Below, in pieces: positions 33,901-45,900 of a DNA stretch of 64,000 bases. Numbering within the stretch: the first letter of the stretch is position 1; the number at the start of each line of letters is the position of its first letter. Origin of the DNA: Doris montereyensis (Eukaryota > Mollusca > Gastropoda > Nudibranchia > Dorididae). A model generated the notes under the pieces. The model saw only the letters and a program-made list of their open reading frames with translations. It had not been told where the DNA came from and did no database searches. The stretch lies in NCBI GenBank assembly GCA_037039925.1, contig JAXRKP010000203.1, forward strand, positions 7,501 through 71,500. The letters run 5' to 3'. A program made the translations under genes and the position numbers.

Positions 33901-36900
33901 TCTGGTACAAAGCACACGGAGGATTTAAGGTACACCGCATTAAGCACCGTGTGTCAACATCTTGATTTATTTGGGAAGTTATTCTTTTGTTGTTGCTTTT
34001 TTTTGGGGGAGGGGTGGAGTGGGGTTGTTGCAGGGGCAAAGAGGGGGATGTTTGTGTGTTGTTAAAGTTGTTGGCTCTTTTTTGGGGGTGTGGGTCTTTT
34101 TAATTTACACACAAATTTACTTATATATACACATATGGGAGAAAATATTTCTTCTTTTCCCTCTCGCTACATTATTACAATTTAAAGAAGCTACTAATTG
34201 TTGAAATATCTTTTTTGTGTACATCATGTTTAGTTTTCTTTATGAAGCACTAGTTCAAAAGGGCAAAAAGGTCCCAATATCATTTTGATATTTTATTCAA
34301 ATGTTACTAAATGATAATTTTTTGTTTACATTTACTTGTTAAGTATACTATACAATACTGAGTCATTGTATTGATTTTCTGCCTGTGTAAACTATAATTG
34401 TTTTCATCCATTTCAGTTTTAAAATTAGTTGAAAGAGAACATTAATGATTACATTGATAAATCTAATCCTCCTTCAATTAACAGGTTTCAGGGGAGGCAA
34501 CTGAAGAACAAATAATGGAATCATTGCAACGATATCTGCCTCGAAGCCCCTACATGCAAAAAGCCCTTTTTAAGTTGTTCAACCTCTCTCAGGGTACATC
34601 TGATGCCAGAAGATATTATAAAGGTTTGCTCCTATACATTTCTCTGCATGGTATCGTTTGTGTAAAGGCAAAAACATTTGCGTACCACATGTGAGTGTTG
34701 AAAATCTCTAAACTTGCAAGTCTGCAATTCTTTAAAAAAATCACCTTTTGGTCTCTAATGCATTGTTAGGTTGTTCCTGGCCTTGCCTATACACATTGTG
34801 CAAATTAAGCCAACAGAAGTATTACTTTAAGTCACATGACCTAAACTTGCAATACAAACATCCTGTTCAGTTTGAAACGTCACTCTCCTGAAAACCTTCC
34901 TCCAGCAGACTTAGGAGTTAAGAGACTTTCACCATCAATATATGTATTCACCACCTTTTCTTTTTCCTTCTTTGTTTGGAACGGATAGCATTCACTGCTT
35001 TGCAGCTTTTTAATTTCAAAACACATGTTTATGTTTTGCATGCTTGTTGAATGACAAAAGAGGGATAAAACATTTAAAATTGAATATGTCATAAGATAAT
35101 CCAGGGTTGTAACTGATATAAGAGCATTGTTTTTAGACACAACAAGAATCTTACTCATTTGTAAGCCGTTAAAAAAACTACTCAGGGAATTTAATATTAC
35201 ACTCATAACATACACTTTGTGTTTGGGATTTTTATTTTATGTACTTGTTTGGATATTTGGGGGGGGGCTGTTCGGCATGCTGCTCCCGACTCAGTCGGGT
35301 GGACGAGCACCACCGGTCCTCATCCATCTCCCTAAATCTCTCATGTGTTGGCTCCAAGCGCCACACCCCGGAACACCGCTTCAGCTGGCGGGCTAAACCA
35401 CATGAGGGCATGATGTTGACACTGCGCCATGGGGCGACTAATCTCCTTGAAGCAGATTACCGGCCAAATCGGAAGTAGTTCCGGAGAACCTCAACGGCCA
35501 AGTATCGTGGTCAGGGCGAGCCTCCAAGTCAGAGGATATCATTCGTGGCCAGGTCTGGAGAAGGATGGGCTCCGCCAGGCGTCACAGCCCAAGATACACT
35601 ACAAGATGACTAAAAGCAGAACAAATTCCATACTGGCTCGGTCGTCGCCCGGGTTAACAAGGGCCGCCACTACACTTCAGCAATAGGGTGGAAGTGGAAA
35701 ATATGCGACTGGTGCCACTAAAGATAGATATGTGCTAGGCGCAACAACATAACCATTGGTACGTGGAACGTCAAGACGCTAAATACTCCTGGTAAAGTAG
35801 AAGAACTAACACATGCGTTGAGAAAATATAACTGGAACATCATTGGATTATGTGAGATGAGATGGAAGAGTATAGGAGAAACATCAACCCATGAAAGCCA
35901 CAAGCTTTACTACGGTGGTAGGGATGACAGACACGAAGAAGGTGTCATTTTTCTCGTGCTCAAAGACACAGCAGGTGCAGTGATGGGATGCCGGCCAGTT
36001 TCCAGCAGGCTCATCACAATTCGTCTCTGGGCATCACCCTTCAACATCACAATAGTGCAAGCATACTCGCCAACCACTACACACTCTGATGAAGAAGTTG
36101 AAGATTTCTATAATCAAGTGCAAGAAGTCATCGATGAAACACCGAAAAAGGACATTCTTGTAGTACAAGGGGACTGGAATGCCAAGATCGGAGTAGATGC
36201 ACAGAAAGACTGGAAAGACACATGCAGACGCTATTGTTACACAGAAACTTAGAGAAAGGATTAAGCCTGCTAGAATTCACCACATTCAATGACTTGAAAG
36301 TGACCAACACATTCGGCCATCATAAGGCATCTAGACGGTGGACCTGGCACAGCCCAAACGGCACCCACCACCAGATAGACTACATCCTGGTGAGAAGACG
36401 TTTCCATACATCAGCCAACACTGCCAGGACACGCAGCTTCCCGGGAGCGGATATCAACAACGACCACGAACTTGTCATGATGACCTTCCACTTAGATCTC
36501 AAGAAGATGAAGAAGCAGGGCCACACTAGAATAAATTTGACCTGGAGAAATTGCAAGACCCAAAAGGGGCACAAATTTTTAAGGCTAAGATTGAGGCAAA
36601 TTCACACCACTCCTATTACTCGACGCAGACGGCAGTGATATAGACACCTGATTGACACTTTCAACACTGCAGTGACCAAGACGGCCAATGAAGTTCTCGG
36701 CAAGAAGCGGCCCATCAAGAAGCCTTGGGTCACATATGACTTGCTGAAACTATGTGACAAAAGGAGTGAACGAAAGAAGTCAAAGTGTGACAGTGAAGAT
36801 GGAGCAAAACATTACAGACAAACAGACAAGATGGTGAAGAATGGCATGCAGGACGCAAAAAGAGGAATGGATCCGGCTCAATGCAACGATATTGAATGTG

Positions 36901-39900
36901 TAACCTCAATTTAAACAACACCCGGAAAGCGTATCAAATAGTCAAACACCTTTCGAGCAGCAAACATGGACGGCCCAATGCCGTTCTCGACAAAAAGGGA
37001 AGTGCTTGGCCAAGAGCAAAGATATCATACACAGGTGGACAGAGTATTGCTCAGACCTCTTCTCTCACCGCGCAGTAGACGACACAGAAAAGCTCAACAC
37101 TCGTCCGACAACAGACACAGAGAATTTCCCCATCCTTCGAGAAGAAGTGGAGGAAGCAGTCAAATCTATGAAGAAAGGAAAAGCTGCAGGCATAGACAAT
37201 ATCCCAGGAGAACTTGTCCAAGCAGGGGGTGAGGCCTGATAGACGCTTTAAGTGTAATCTGCCAGAAGATCTGGGAGTCAGGAAGATGGCCGACTCAGTG
37301 GACCCAGTCTTTAGTAATCACCCTTCCAAAGAAAGGCAACCTACTACAACAGTGCAACAACTATCGCACAATCAGTCTCATTTGCAATCCTAGCAAAGTT
37401 ATGCTCAGGATCATACTGAACAAACTGAAGCCGCAGGCCGAGGCAATCATAAGTGAGGAGCAAGCAGGATTTAGAGCAGGGCGCAGTACAACTGAGCAGA
37501 TATTTAACCTCAGAATTCTGTGTGAACGATACCTTCAACACCAACAAGAGCTCTACCGCGTATTCATAGACTTCAAGAAAGCTTTCGATAGAGTGTGGCA
37601 TGCTGCACTCTGGGTGACAATGAACCACTACAACATCAGCGCCAACATTATCCGTGTCATACAGAACCTCTATAACAAGGCCAGCAGTGCAGTATATCTA
37701 AACGGGGAGGTTGGAGACTGGTTCAGAACCACTGTTGGGGTGAGACAAGGGTGCTTGCTCTCTCCGACCCTTTTCAATGTCTTCCTCGAAAAATTATGAC
37801 AGACGCACTCGACGGCCACCAAGGAACAGTGAGCATTGGTGGAAGAACAATCACAAACCTGCGCTTCGCAGATGATATTGACAACTCGCAGGCACAGAGC
37901 AAGAACTGAATAATCTGGTCAGAAGACTAGATACATCTTCCGCAGTATACGGCATGGAAATCAGTGCAAGCAAGACAAAACTGATGACCAACGGTGACAC
38001 TGGAATCCATACTGACATCATTGCCAACGGAGAGAAGCTTGAAACTGTGCACAAGTTTAAATATCTGGTAGCAATACTGTTGGACGAAGGATCAAAACCT
38101 GAAGTATTAACAAGGAGTACAAAGACAACATCCGCATTAGCCAAGATGGGAACCGTCTGGAAAGACAACAAAGTCTCCCTTAGCTCAAAGATAAAACTTA
38201 TGCGCTCCTTGTTCACTCAGTGTTTCTTTACACCTGCGAAACATAGACACTAACTGCAGATATAGAGAAGAGAATACAGGCAACAGAGATGAGGTACTTT
38301 AGAAGACTGCTCGGTATCTCTCATCAACAATGAAGAAGTCAGAGACAGAATAAGACAAACCATTGGTCCTTACGAAGACCTCCTCATAAATGTCAAAGGG
38401 CGCAAAATGAAATAGTTTGGAAACTTGGTGAGAGAAGGAGGGCTTCCAAAAAACCGTGCTTCAAGGAACTGTTAGAGGAGGCAGGAGAAGAGGCAGACAA
38501 AAGAAGAGATGGGAGGACAATATCACTGAATGGACGGGCCTGAAGCTAAGTGAGCTGATGAGACGGGCGGAGGACAGGAAGGAGTGGAGAAGACTGGCTA
38601 TTTGGTCATCGGTAACGCCCAACTGCCTCCGCCATGGGACAGATAGAGAGAGAGAATCAAGGGTTGTAACTGATTTAAGGGCATTTTTTAGACACAACAA
38701 GAATCTTACTCGTTTGTGAGTCGTTAAAAAGAAACTACTCAGGGAATTTAATATTACACTCATAACACACACTTTGTGTTTGGGATTTTTTGTTTTAAGT
38801 ACTTGTTTGGTTTTTTTTTGGATTTTTTGATAAAAAAATTTTTGGGGGGGGGGGGGTATTTAAACATTTTATTGTGCGGTTTTTTTCCAGATTTCCTGAC
38901 AAATTAAAAAATTAAGAACTGAAACTTTCTAGTGTTGATGGTAACTTTTATGGTACTGATAATTTATGTTGAGCTAATTGATACTTCCTTTCGTTCCTTC
39001 TCTATCATTTCTTCTTTCTAGACCCAGACTACTATCCTCTTCTTCCATTCTTGTTTCTCATACTCACACCTATCTCTCTATCTTTCTTTCCCTCTTTCTT
39101 CTTTTTCTCTCTCTCTCACCTTTTATTACTTACTTATTTTCATATTTTTATTTCATGCTATTTTTCTAGATCTGAACCTTCCATTCTGGCTCCTATATCT
39201 TCTTCACTTTCCCTTCTACTTCTACTCATTCTTCTTATTATCATTGTCTTTTTCTTTCTTTCTTCCTCCTTTCTGTTTTTCTTCTGACATCACGCTGTGT
39301 GATGCCTTAATTAGTGTTTAGATCTAGATTTTATATATTTCTCGTTTGTTGTCTGACGAAGGTTATACCCGAAACATCACTTGTTTCTTCCGTCTTTATT
39401 GATGGCGTTGTCACGTATTGTCGTTTTTCACATTTATGTTGAACTAGTACTAATAGCGCTTCCTTCCCTTCATTGATTTTCTAGCTTGTTCTACCTGCCA
39501 TGCGAAGTCATCCCAAAATCCTCTCAGTGCAGATGGCTGCCACAGCCTGTCTCTACAACTTGACGAGAGGAGAAGTTGGGTCAAAAATCCACCCTGTGTT
39601 GCTCTCTAAATGTGTTGATCTAACATTGACTGCCATGGAAAATTTTCCCAATCATCAGCAGGTCAGACACAGATTTTCTCTCACATTCCATGAACACCAT
39701 TTACGAATTTTACGTTTGCATTTTTTTTTTCACACTGGATTAGTTTTGAAGTTTGTTTAGTGTAAGTTTTCCATTTTCATGACAAATTATATCGTCACAT
39801 TTATATTATTTGGGGGAAATGTTAACTTATGTCTGTCTTCATCTTTAATGCTGTTTGAAACAATTTGTTTCAAACTGTACATGGCTCTTTGAAATTCTCT

Positions 39901-42900
39901 TTAGAATTTGACATAATGTTGCCACCATTTCGTATTCCTACTTCTTTTCTTTCAATCCTTCACATGTCTTTCACCTTGCTGTTGTTTCTAAATTCATTCT
40001 GAGATCACTGCAGTTAGTGGACGGGGAAAATTGAAATGAATCCATAAGAAAATGATGTATCATTCATTTCATTGATTTCCTTACCAATTTTACATGATAG
40101 ATCATAAAGTTCTTTTTCTTTTTCAGTTGCAAAAAAATGCATTATTGACTATTTGCAGCGACAGGATATTACAAGACGTGGTATGTTCTGTTGGGTGTAC
40201 ATTTAATTATCATTGTTGTTGTTTGGGTTGGTTTTGTCATATGAATTTAGTTATTTGAACCTTTGACACATGCCATAAGACAAAATTGGGAGAACATATT
40301 TTAAGATTTCCTCACATGGTAATATTCCTAGACAAAAAAAAAAAATGTTTTTGTTTTTTTGTATATAAATAATTTAAAGGGGAGATTTTTAACTATGAAA
40401 TGTGGACCTACATTGCAATAAAAATCAAAACCATGCCTGCCAGTTTGTTTTTTTTACAGGTGAGACAAGCCACTGCACTTAATTAAGGGGTTTATTTAGT
40501 GAAAAATCAGTGTCCTTGGGCAAAGCATGCACTTGTGGAGTGTGCTCTTGGGTGGCAACTACTGTATAATTGACCGTCAAATTCAGCTTAAGAAAAACAT
40601 TTTGTAAAATTTCACAAGTGGAGGATCAGGCCATTTTTGTCCCTGTGACGTAAGATTGATATTTTATATTAGTTTTAATTATTTTTTTATGTGGATTGCA
40701 GGGGGGGGGGGGGGGTGTTGCTGGAATCGTCTTACAAAGTTATGAATGTGTTTTGCCTTGTGGCTTTTACTTTTATTTTATTTGTGATTTCCAGCTTGTT
40801 CCAATTGAATTTATACTTTACTTTAGATTTATTGTCATCAAGGCACTCAGCGAAATGATTTTCTTCTTAATCAGAACTTTGACAGATTTCGATGTTCCCG
40901 CCTTGTCATGGAGTGCATGTGTCAGTTCAACGATGGTTCCATGAATCGGATGTCAGTTGCCATTTGTTCAATACTAGCCGCCAAGGTGAGTTGTATTTAT
41001 GTCCGCCACGCCAATCTACTTTTCGAATTTCAAAATTGTGTAAAGTGAGGAATTATATTTTTTGTGAATGTTAGTTTTCAATGTGTTTTCTTTATAACAT
41101 TCACAGAACGGAATTTTTTTTGCTTTTGTCAGATTTCCACGGAACAGACAACAATTCTTGGCGCCAAGGCTCGTTATATGAATAAATTATTGAAGCTTGT
41201 CAAAGAGAGGCTGATGACTAAAGATCTTGATATTACACTCCGCTTCACCCTCAGTGCTTTATGGAACCTCACAGGTATGAATAGGTTTTGTAGAAATAAG
41301 TGAGGCGAAGGGAAGGGATAGAACACTGGTTAAAAATCATTGCATTGATTGTGTGCTTGTAAATAGCAATGACGTAAATTTTGGTATCACAGCTAAGGAT
41401 GTTTGAATTTCCCTCATGTTTTACCCTTACGTTTCCATTTTTAAGTATGTATGTTAAGAAAAGGCAACTTTTACGTTGTCATACTATTTGTTGTATAAGA
41501 ATGTTCATAGTTGCCACTTACTATGTAAAAGACATGTTTAGTAAGTTGAAGCTTTTTTTGTGGCTATGAGTCATAGTTGTATTTACCTTGAAAAGTATGT
41601 ATATGATGATTAAATAGTTGGGGGGGGGGCGTCCTGAGAAGGCTAATTTTGCCCAAAATGGGACAAAACTGGTTTATCGTATTATTAGACGCAGCCATTC
41701 ATTTCCTTCACATAAATACCATAAAAGAAGCTCAGTATCGTTTTTTTTAAAATAATTATTTTTAGATATGATACGGGCTTAACTTTCAACACATCTGTTG
41801 AACTGTCAAAGTCAATAATTTTGTGTTAAGTATGCCAATTGACGTTCATTTTAATCAGCACAGTATCTATCAAAAAGATGTACATATGACAAAATTTCTT
41901 CAATACTGCCTGAGATGGTCAGGAAAAAATGTGACATATTAAGTACAGAATATGTTATGGGTTGGCATACATGTTAAGTACAGAATATGTTATGGGTTGG
42001 CATGTGCATAGTAAGAAAGCAGTTGGAACACTTTTTACGTACATAGATATGTTGTAGATGTAACCTGAACATTTCAACTTTATAAAATGACCACCATTTC
42101 TCTCAACCCTGTGAAAATTTAAAACAAGAATGGACAAGTTTGAATTTACCTTTGTTGGGGTTCAAACGATTGTAGGCTAGCATCATTGGGTAGACTAGTT
42201 CTACGTTAGGGATAAGAACTTTACTGCTAGCATCATTGGGTAGACTAGTCCGCAGGGATAAGAACTTTACCTTTGTTGGTGTTCAAACGATTGTAGGCTT
42301 AACATCAAACTAGACGTTAGGGATAAGAACTTTACCTTTGTTGGTGTTCCATTGTTGGCTGTTCAAGCGACTGATAAGAACTTTAGGCTAGCATCATTGG
42401 GTAGACTAGTCTACGTTAGGGATAAGAACTTTACCTTTGTTGGTGTTCAAACGATTGTAGGCTAGCATCATTGGGTAGACTAGTCTCGTTAGGGATAAGA
42501 ACTTTACCTTTGTTGGTGTTCAAACGATTGTAGGCTAGCATCATTGGGTAGACTAGTCTACGTTAGGGATAAGAACTTTACCTTTGTTGGTGTTCAAACG
42601 ATTGTAGGCTAGCATCATTGGGTAGACTAGTCTACGTTAGGGATAAGAACTTTACCTTTGTTGGTGTTCAAACGATTGTAGGCATCATTGGGTAGACTAG
42701 CATCTTTGTTGGTGTTCAAACGATTGTAGGCTAGCATCATTGGGTAGACTAGTTCGTTAGGATAAGAACTTTACCTTTGTTGGTGTTCAAACGATTGTAG
42801 GCTAGCATCATTGGGTAGACTAGTCTACGTTAGGGATAAGAACTTTACCTTTGTTGGTGTTCAAACGATTGTAGGCTAGCATCATTGGGTAGACTAGTCT

Positions 42901-45900
42901 ACGTTAGGGATAAGAACTTTACCTTTGTTGGTGTTCAAACGATTGTAGGCTAGCATCATTGGGTAGACTAGTCGTTAGGGATAAGAACTTTACCTTTGTT
43001 GGTGTTCAAACGACTGTAGGCTAGCATCTAGTCACGTTAGGGATAAGAACTTTACCTTTGTTGGTGTTCAAACGATTGTAGGCTAGCATCATTGGGTAGA
43101 CTAGTCTCGTTAGGGATAAGAACTTTACCTTTGTTGGTGTTCAAACGATTGAGGCTAGCATCATTGGGTAGACTAGTCTATGTTAGGGATAAGAACTTTA
43201 CCTTTGTTGGGGTTCAAACGATTGTAGGCTAGCATCATTGGGTAGACTAGTCTACGTTAGGGATAAGAACTTTACCTTTGTTGGTGTTCAAAGACTGTAG
43301 GCTAGCATCATTGGGTAGACTAGTCTACGTTAGGGATAAGAACTCTACCTTTGTTGGGGTTCAAACGTTAGGCTAGCAATTTCCTGCTAGCATCATTGGG
43401 TAGACTAGTCATCATTGGGTAGACTAGTCTCGTTAGTGATAAGGGCTTTACCTTTCTGATGGCTCAAACTTCTAAAAAATGTGCTACTTGATAATGGCCG
43501 TTTGATGGGGGCTGCTGGTAGGTCCTTCTTTTCTTGCCGTTTCCTCTTTTTTAATTCAGCCCAAGATCACCACTTATGGCGGACTGGGTAAATTTCAATG
43601 AATCAGTTACCAATATGTCTTTCTATCGCCTGGCCGGCATGTGCATTGCGTCATCTTTGTCTCCTTTCCCAAAGTTTTCATCTCCTTTAATATTGTTTGA
43701 TTTATCAGACGAGGCTCCACCAACATGTAACGTCTTTCTCAAAGAAGGAGGTCTAGAGCTGTTCAAGAAGTTACTTGGAGTAACAGAAGGAGAACAGTCT
43801 GATAATCACGTACAAGTTGAAACAAAAATTCTTGGTTTGTTGGTAAGCTCGATTTTGTTTGAGGTTTTGGTTTAAAGGGAAATGATTTCTATTAATTTCT
43901 TGTGCATACTTATGTAACCGCGTTTCATAACTCTGCGTGAGCCGATCTTGAGAAACAGAAAAGATAACCATGATTTGATTTGAAAGTTTTTAGTGTTGTA
44001 TTTATCAGGTGAGGGCTCAAGGATTAGATACAGCTCTACGACACGGGAGATTACGGTTTCTGTCTCATTTGTGTTGTGTGAATTCATGGTCGATGTAAAC
44101 GATTTTTGGGTTTTCGTGTTCAAATGATGTACAGTTGGTGAATCTGAACGTCCTGGGATACAGACTATAAATCCATCTTTGTCTTTTTAAAAGCATATTT
44201 AGGAAAGTTGAAGACTTTTGCTTGACAACCTATTGAAACAGTCATATAAATCATAGGTGGCTTATGTGACTGAAATCACTCTGTCAATAGTCCATATATT
44301 CCAGTTTGTGTATATGAATGAAATGTTGACAACCGTCTCTTTCTCACCAGAACAACATTGCTGAAGTCAAGATGTTGAGGAGTCAATTGATGCAAGAAGA
44401 CTTCATCATGCTCATCAAGTGAGTTGGGTCTAAACACAAGGAAAAGCAAATAATATGCAAATCTTTTGTTTAAATTGCTGAGGTCAATCAAGTCAACATG
44501 CACATTAATGTTTTTCAGGTCAAAGTTTTAAATGTATACATATACGTGTTTGAGTGTGTATGTGTGTGTGTATTTGCGTGTATTTTGTTATTATGTATTT
44601 CCTTGCTTTGTGTATGGACCGCAACATAATTATAATCCTAATCTTATGATTATACTAACTTTTGTATCAACGATGGTTTATGCTTACTTTATTGACACAG
44701 TTTTAAAGTTGGTGATTTTTGCAACTAGGTACTGTTTTATGTGGCTAAAAACTGATATTTTGAACGGGAAAGGAAAGCCGTTTCTCAATTATTCAAACTT
44801 GAATGTCATCACTCTATTCATCTTATGCCTGGTTTCATGACTGGCGTCATTGACATTGTTTTGACTCGTTTCCCAGACAAATGCTCCACGGTAAGCAGAT
44901 AGACGTGACTTACTTTGCTGCCGGGATCCTGGCCCACTTGTGCAGCGACGGCGAGTCGGCCTGGCGGTCCATTTCTGGTTTGTGCAGATCCGACATCCTG
45001 GAAGATCTGGTATGCTTGCAGCGTATTCTTTGTTCTTTTTTATATGCTTTGTTCCTGCTTTTACTTTACATTATTGACTTGTGGGCTGTTGGCGGATGCT
45101 ACTGGTGATTTCTACTTCTGTCCAGCTCTTCTACGTGTCTTTCATCATCGCGTTGTTTCCACAAATTCACCCTTAGTTCACCACATGTGGTAGGCTGGGA
45201 AAATGCTATGGGAATTTATTGGCGTTGGTATTGTGTGGTACCATGGATGTTAATATTGCAGATTAACGTAAGCGGATGCTGCATCAGCTTGAAAATACCC
45301 AAATTCCCTCGGTGACAAATTTTCTTCTTTAATATGCTTTCGTCATGTGGTAGTTCAGAGGCATCAGCCTCTCAATGCAAAGACTGGATTCAAGCCATGG
45401 CGGATGAAAAATATTCAATGTTTGAGTAAAACTCAGCCCCTTGGTCCAGGCAGGTGGATCAACACCAAATCCCATTGGAGATGGAGGATAAAACACTCTG
45501 TGCAAGTTATAGATCCTTTGGCTATTTACAGGGCAGTCCAGGCAAAGTTAAAATTCATACCAAAACCTTAGTTGTCGATGTGCGTAAAAATAGTAAAATC
45601 AAAATCAAGTAAAAAAAGTGGTGTCTGTGCCCTATTTAGAAGTACAGACGTGGTTCTGTGCATTTCTTCATGTGTCAGTTGTGGGCGGTTGGCTGTCATT
45701 GCTGATAGGTCCTAAGTTTTGCCTTTCACTCTTTCACTTATCTTTTATCTTGCTCTTTCCTCTTAATTGGCCCTTAGATCAACATATTTTAGTTTCATTA
45801 ACACAAACAAACCATGAGGTAGTAAGCGGAAAATTCAGGTTTGTACCTAACCCATTTGTTTTACTGCACATTTGATGCAAAAGAATTTGTTGTTAGAAGA

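Larger units (their letters stand above)
35266..38653 (+). mobile_element. LINE family B (RTE-like), nearly full length but frameshifted
   Basis: After a G-run and a GC-rich leader (35268-35750) comes an AP-like endonuclease (TWNVKTL, IIGLCEMRWK, VVQGDWNAKIG, QIDYILVRRR, NNDHELV), a linker, the RT (motif A FIDFKKAFDRVWHAALW, motif B VGVRQGCLLSPTLFN, motif C LRFADDID, then MEISASKTKLM) and a C-terminal domain (WEDNITEWTGLKLSEL). It ends at AGATAGAGAGAGAGAA. Several frameshifts split the ORF, so it is inactive. Base composition is more GC-rich than the host. It sits in ZYG11B intron 3 in the sense orientation. Confidence 0.88.

Noticed and set aside
39353..39450. Functional hammerhead ribozyme
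   Set aside because: A and C face each other at the base of helix II and no NUH triplet follows a helix III; kept only as a motif observation.
43576..43875. 99-residue ORF starting before exon 8
   Set aside because: Its first 44 codons are intron; only 43709-43842 is coding.
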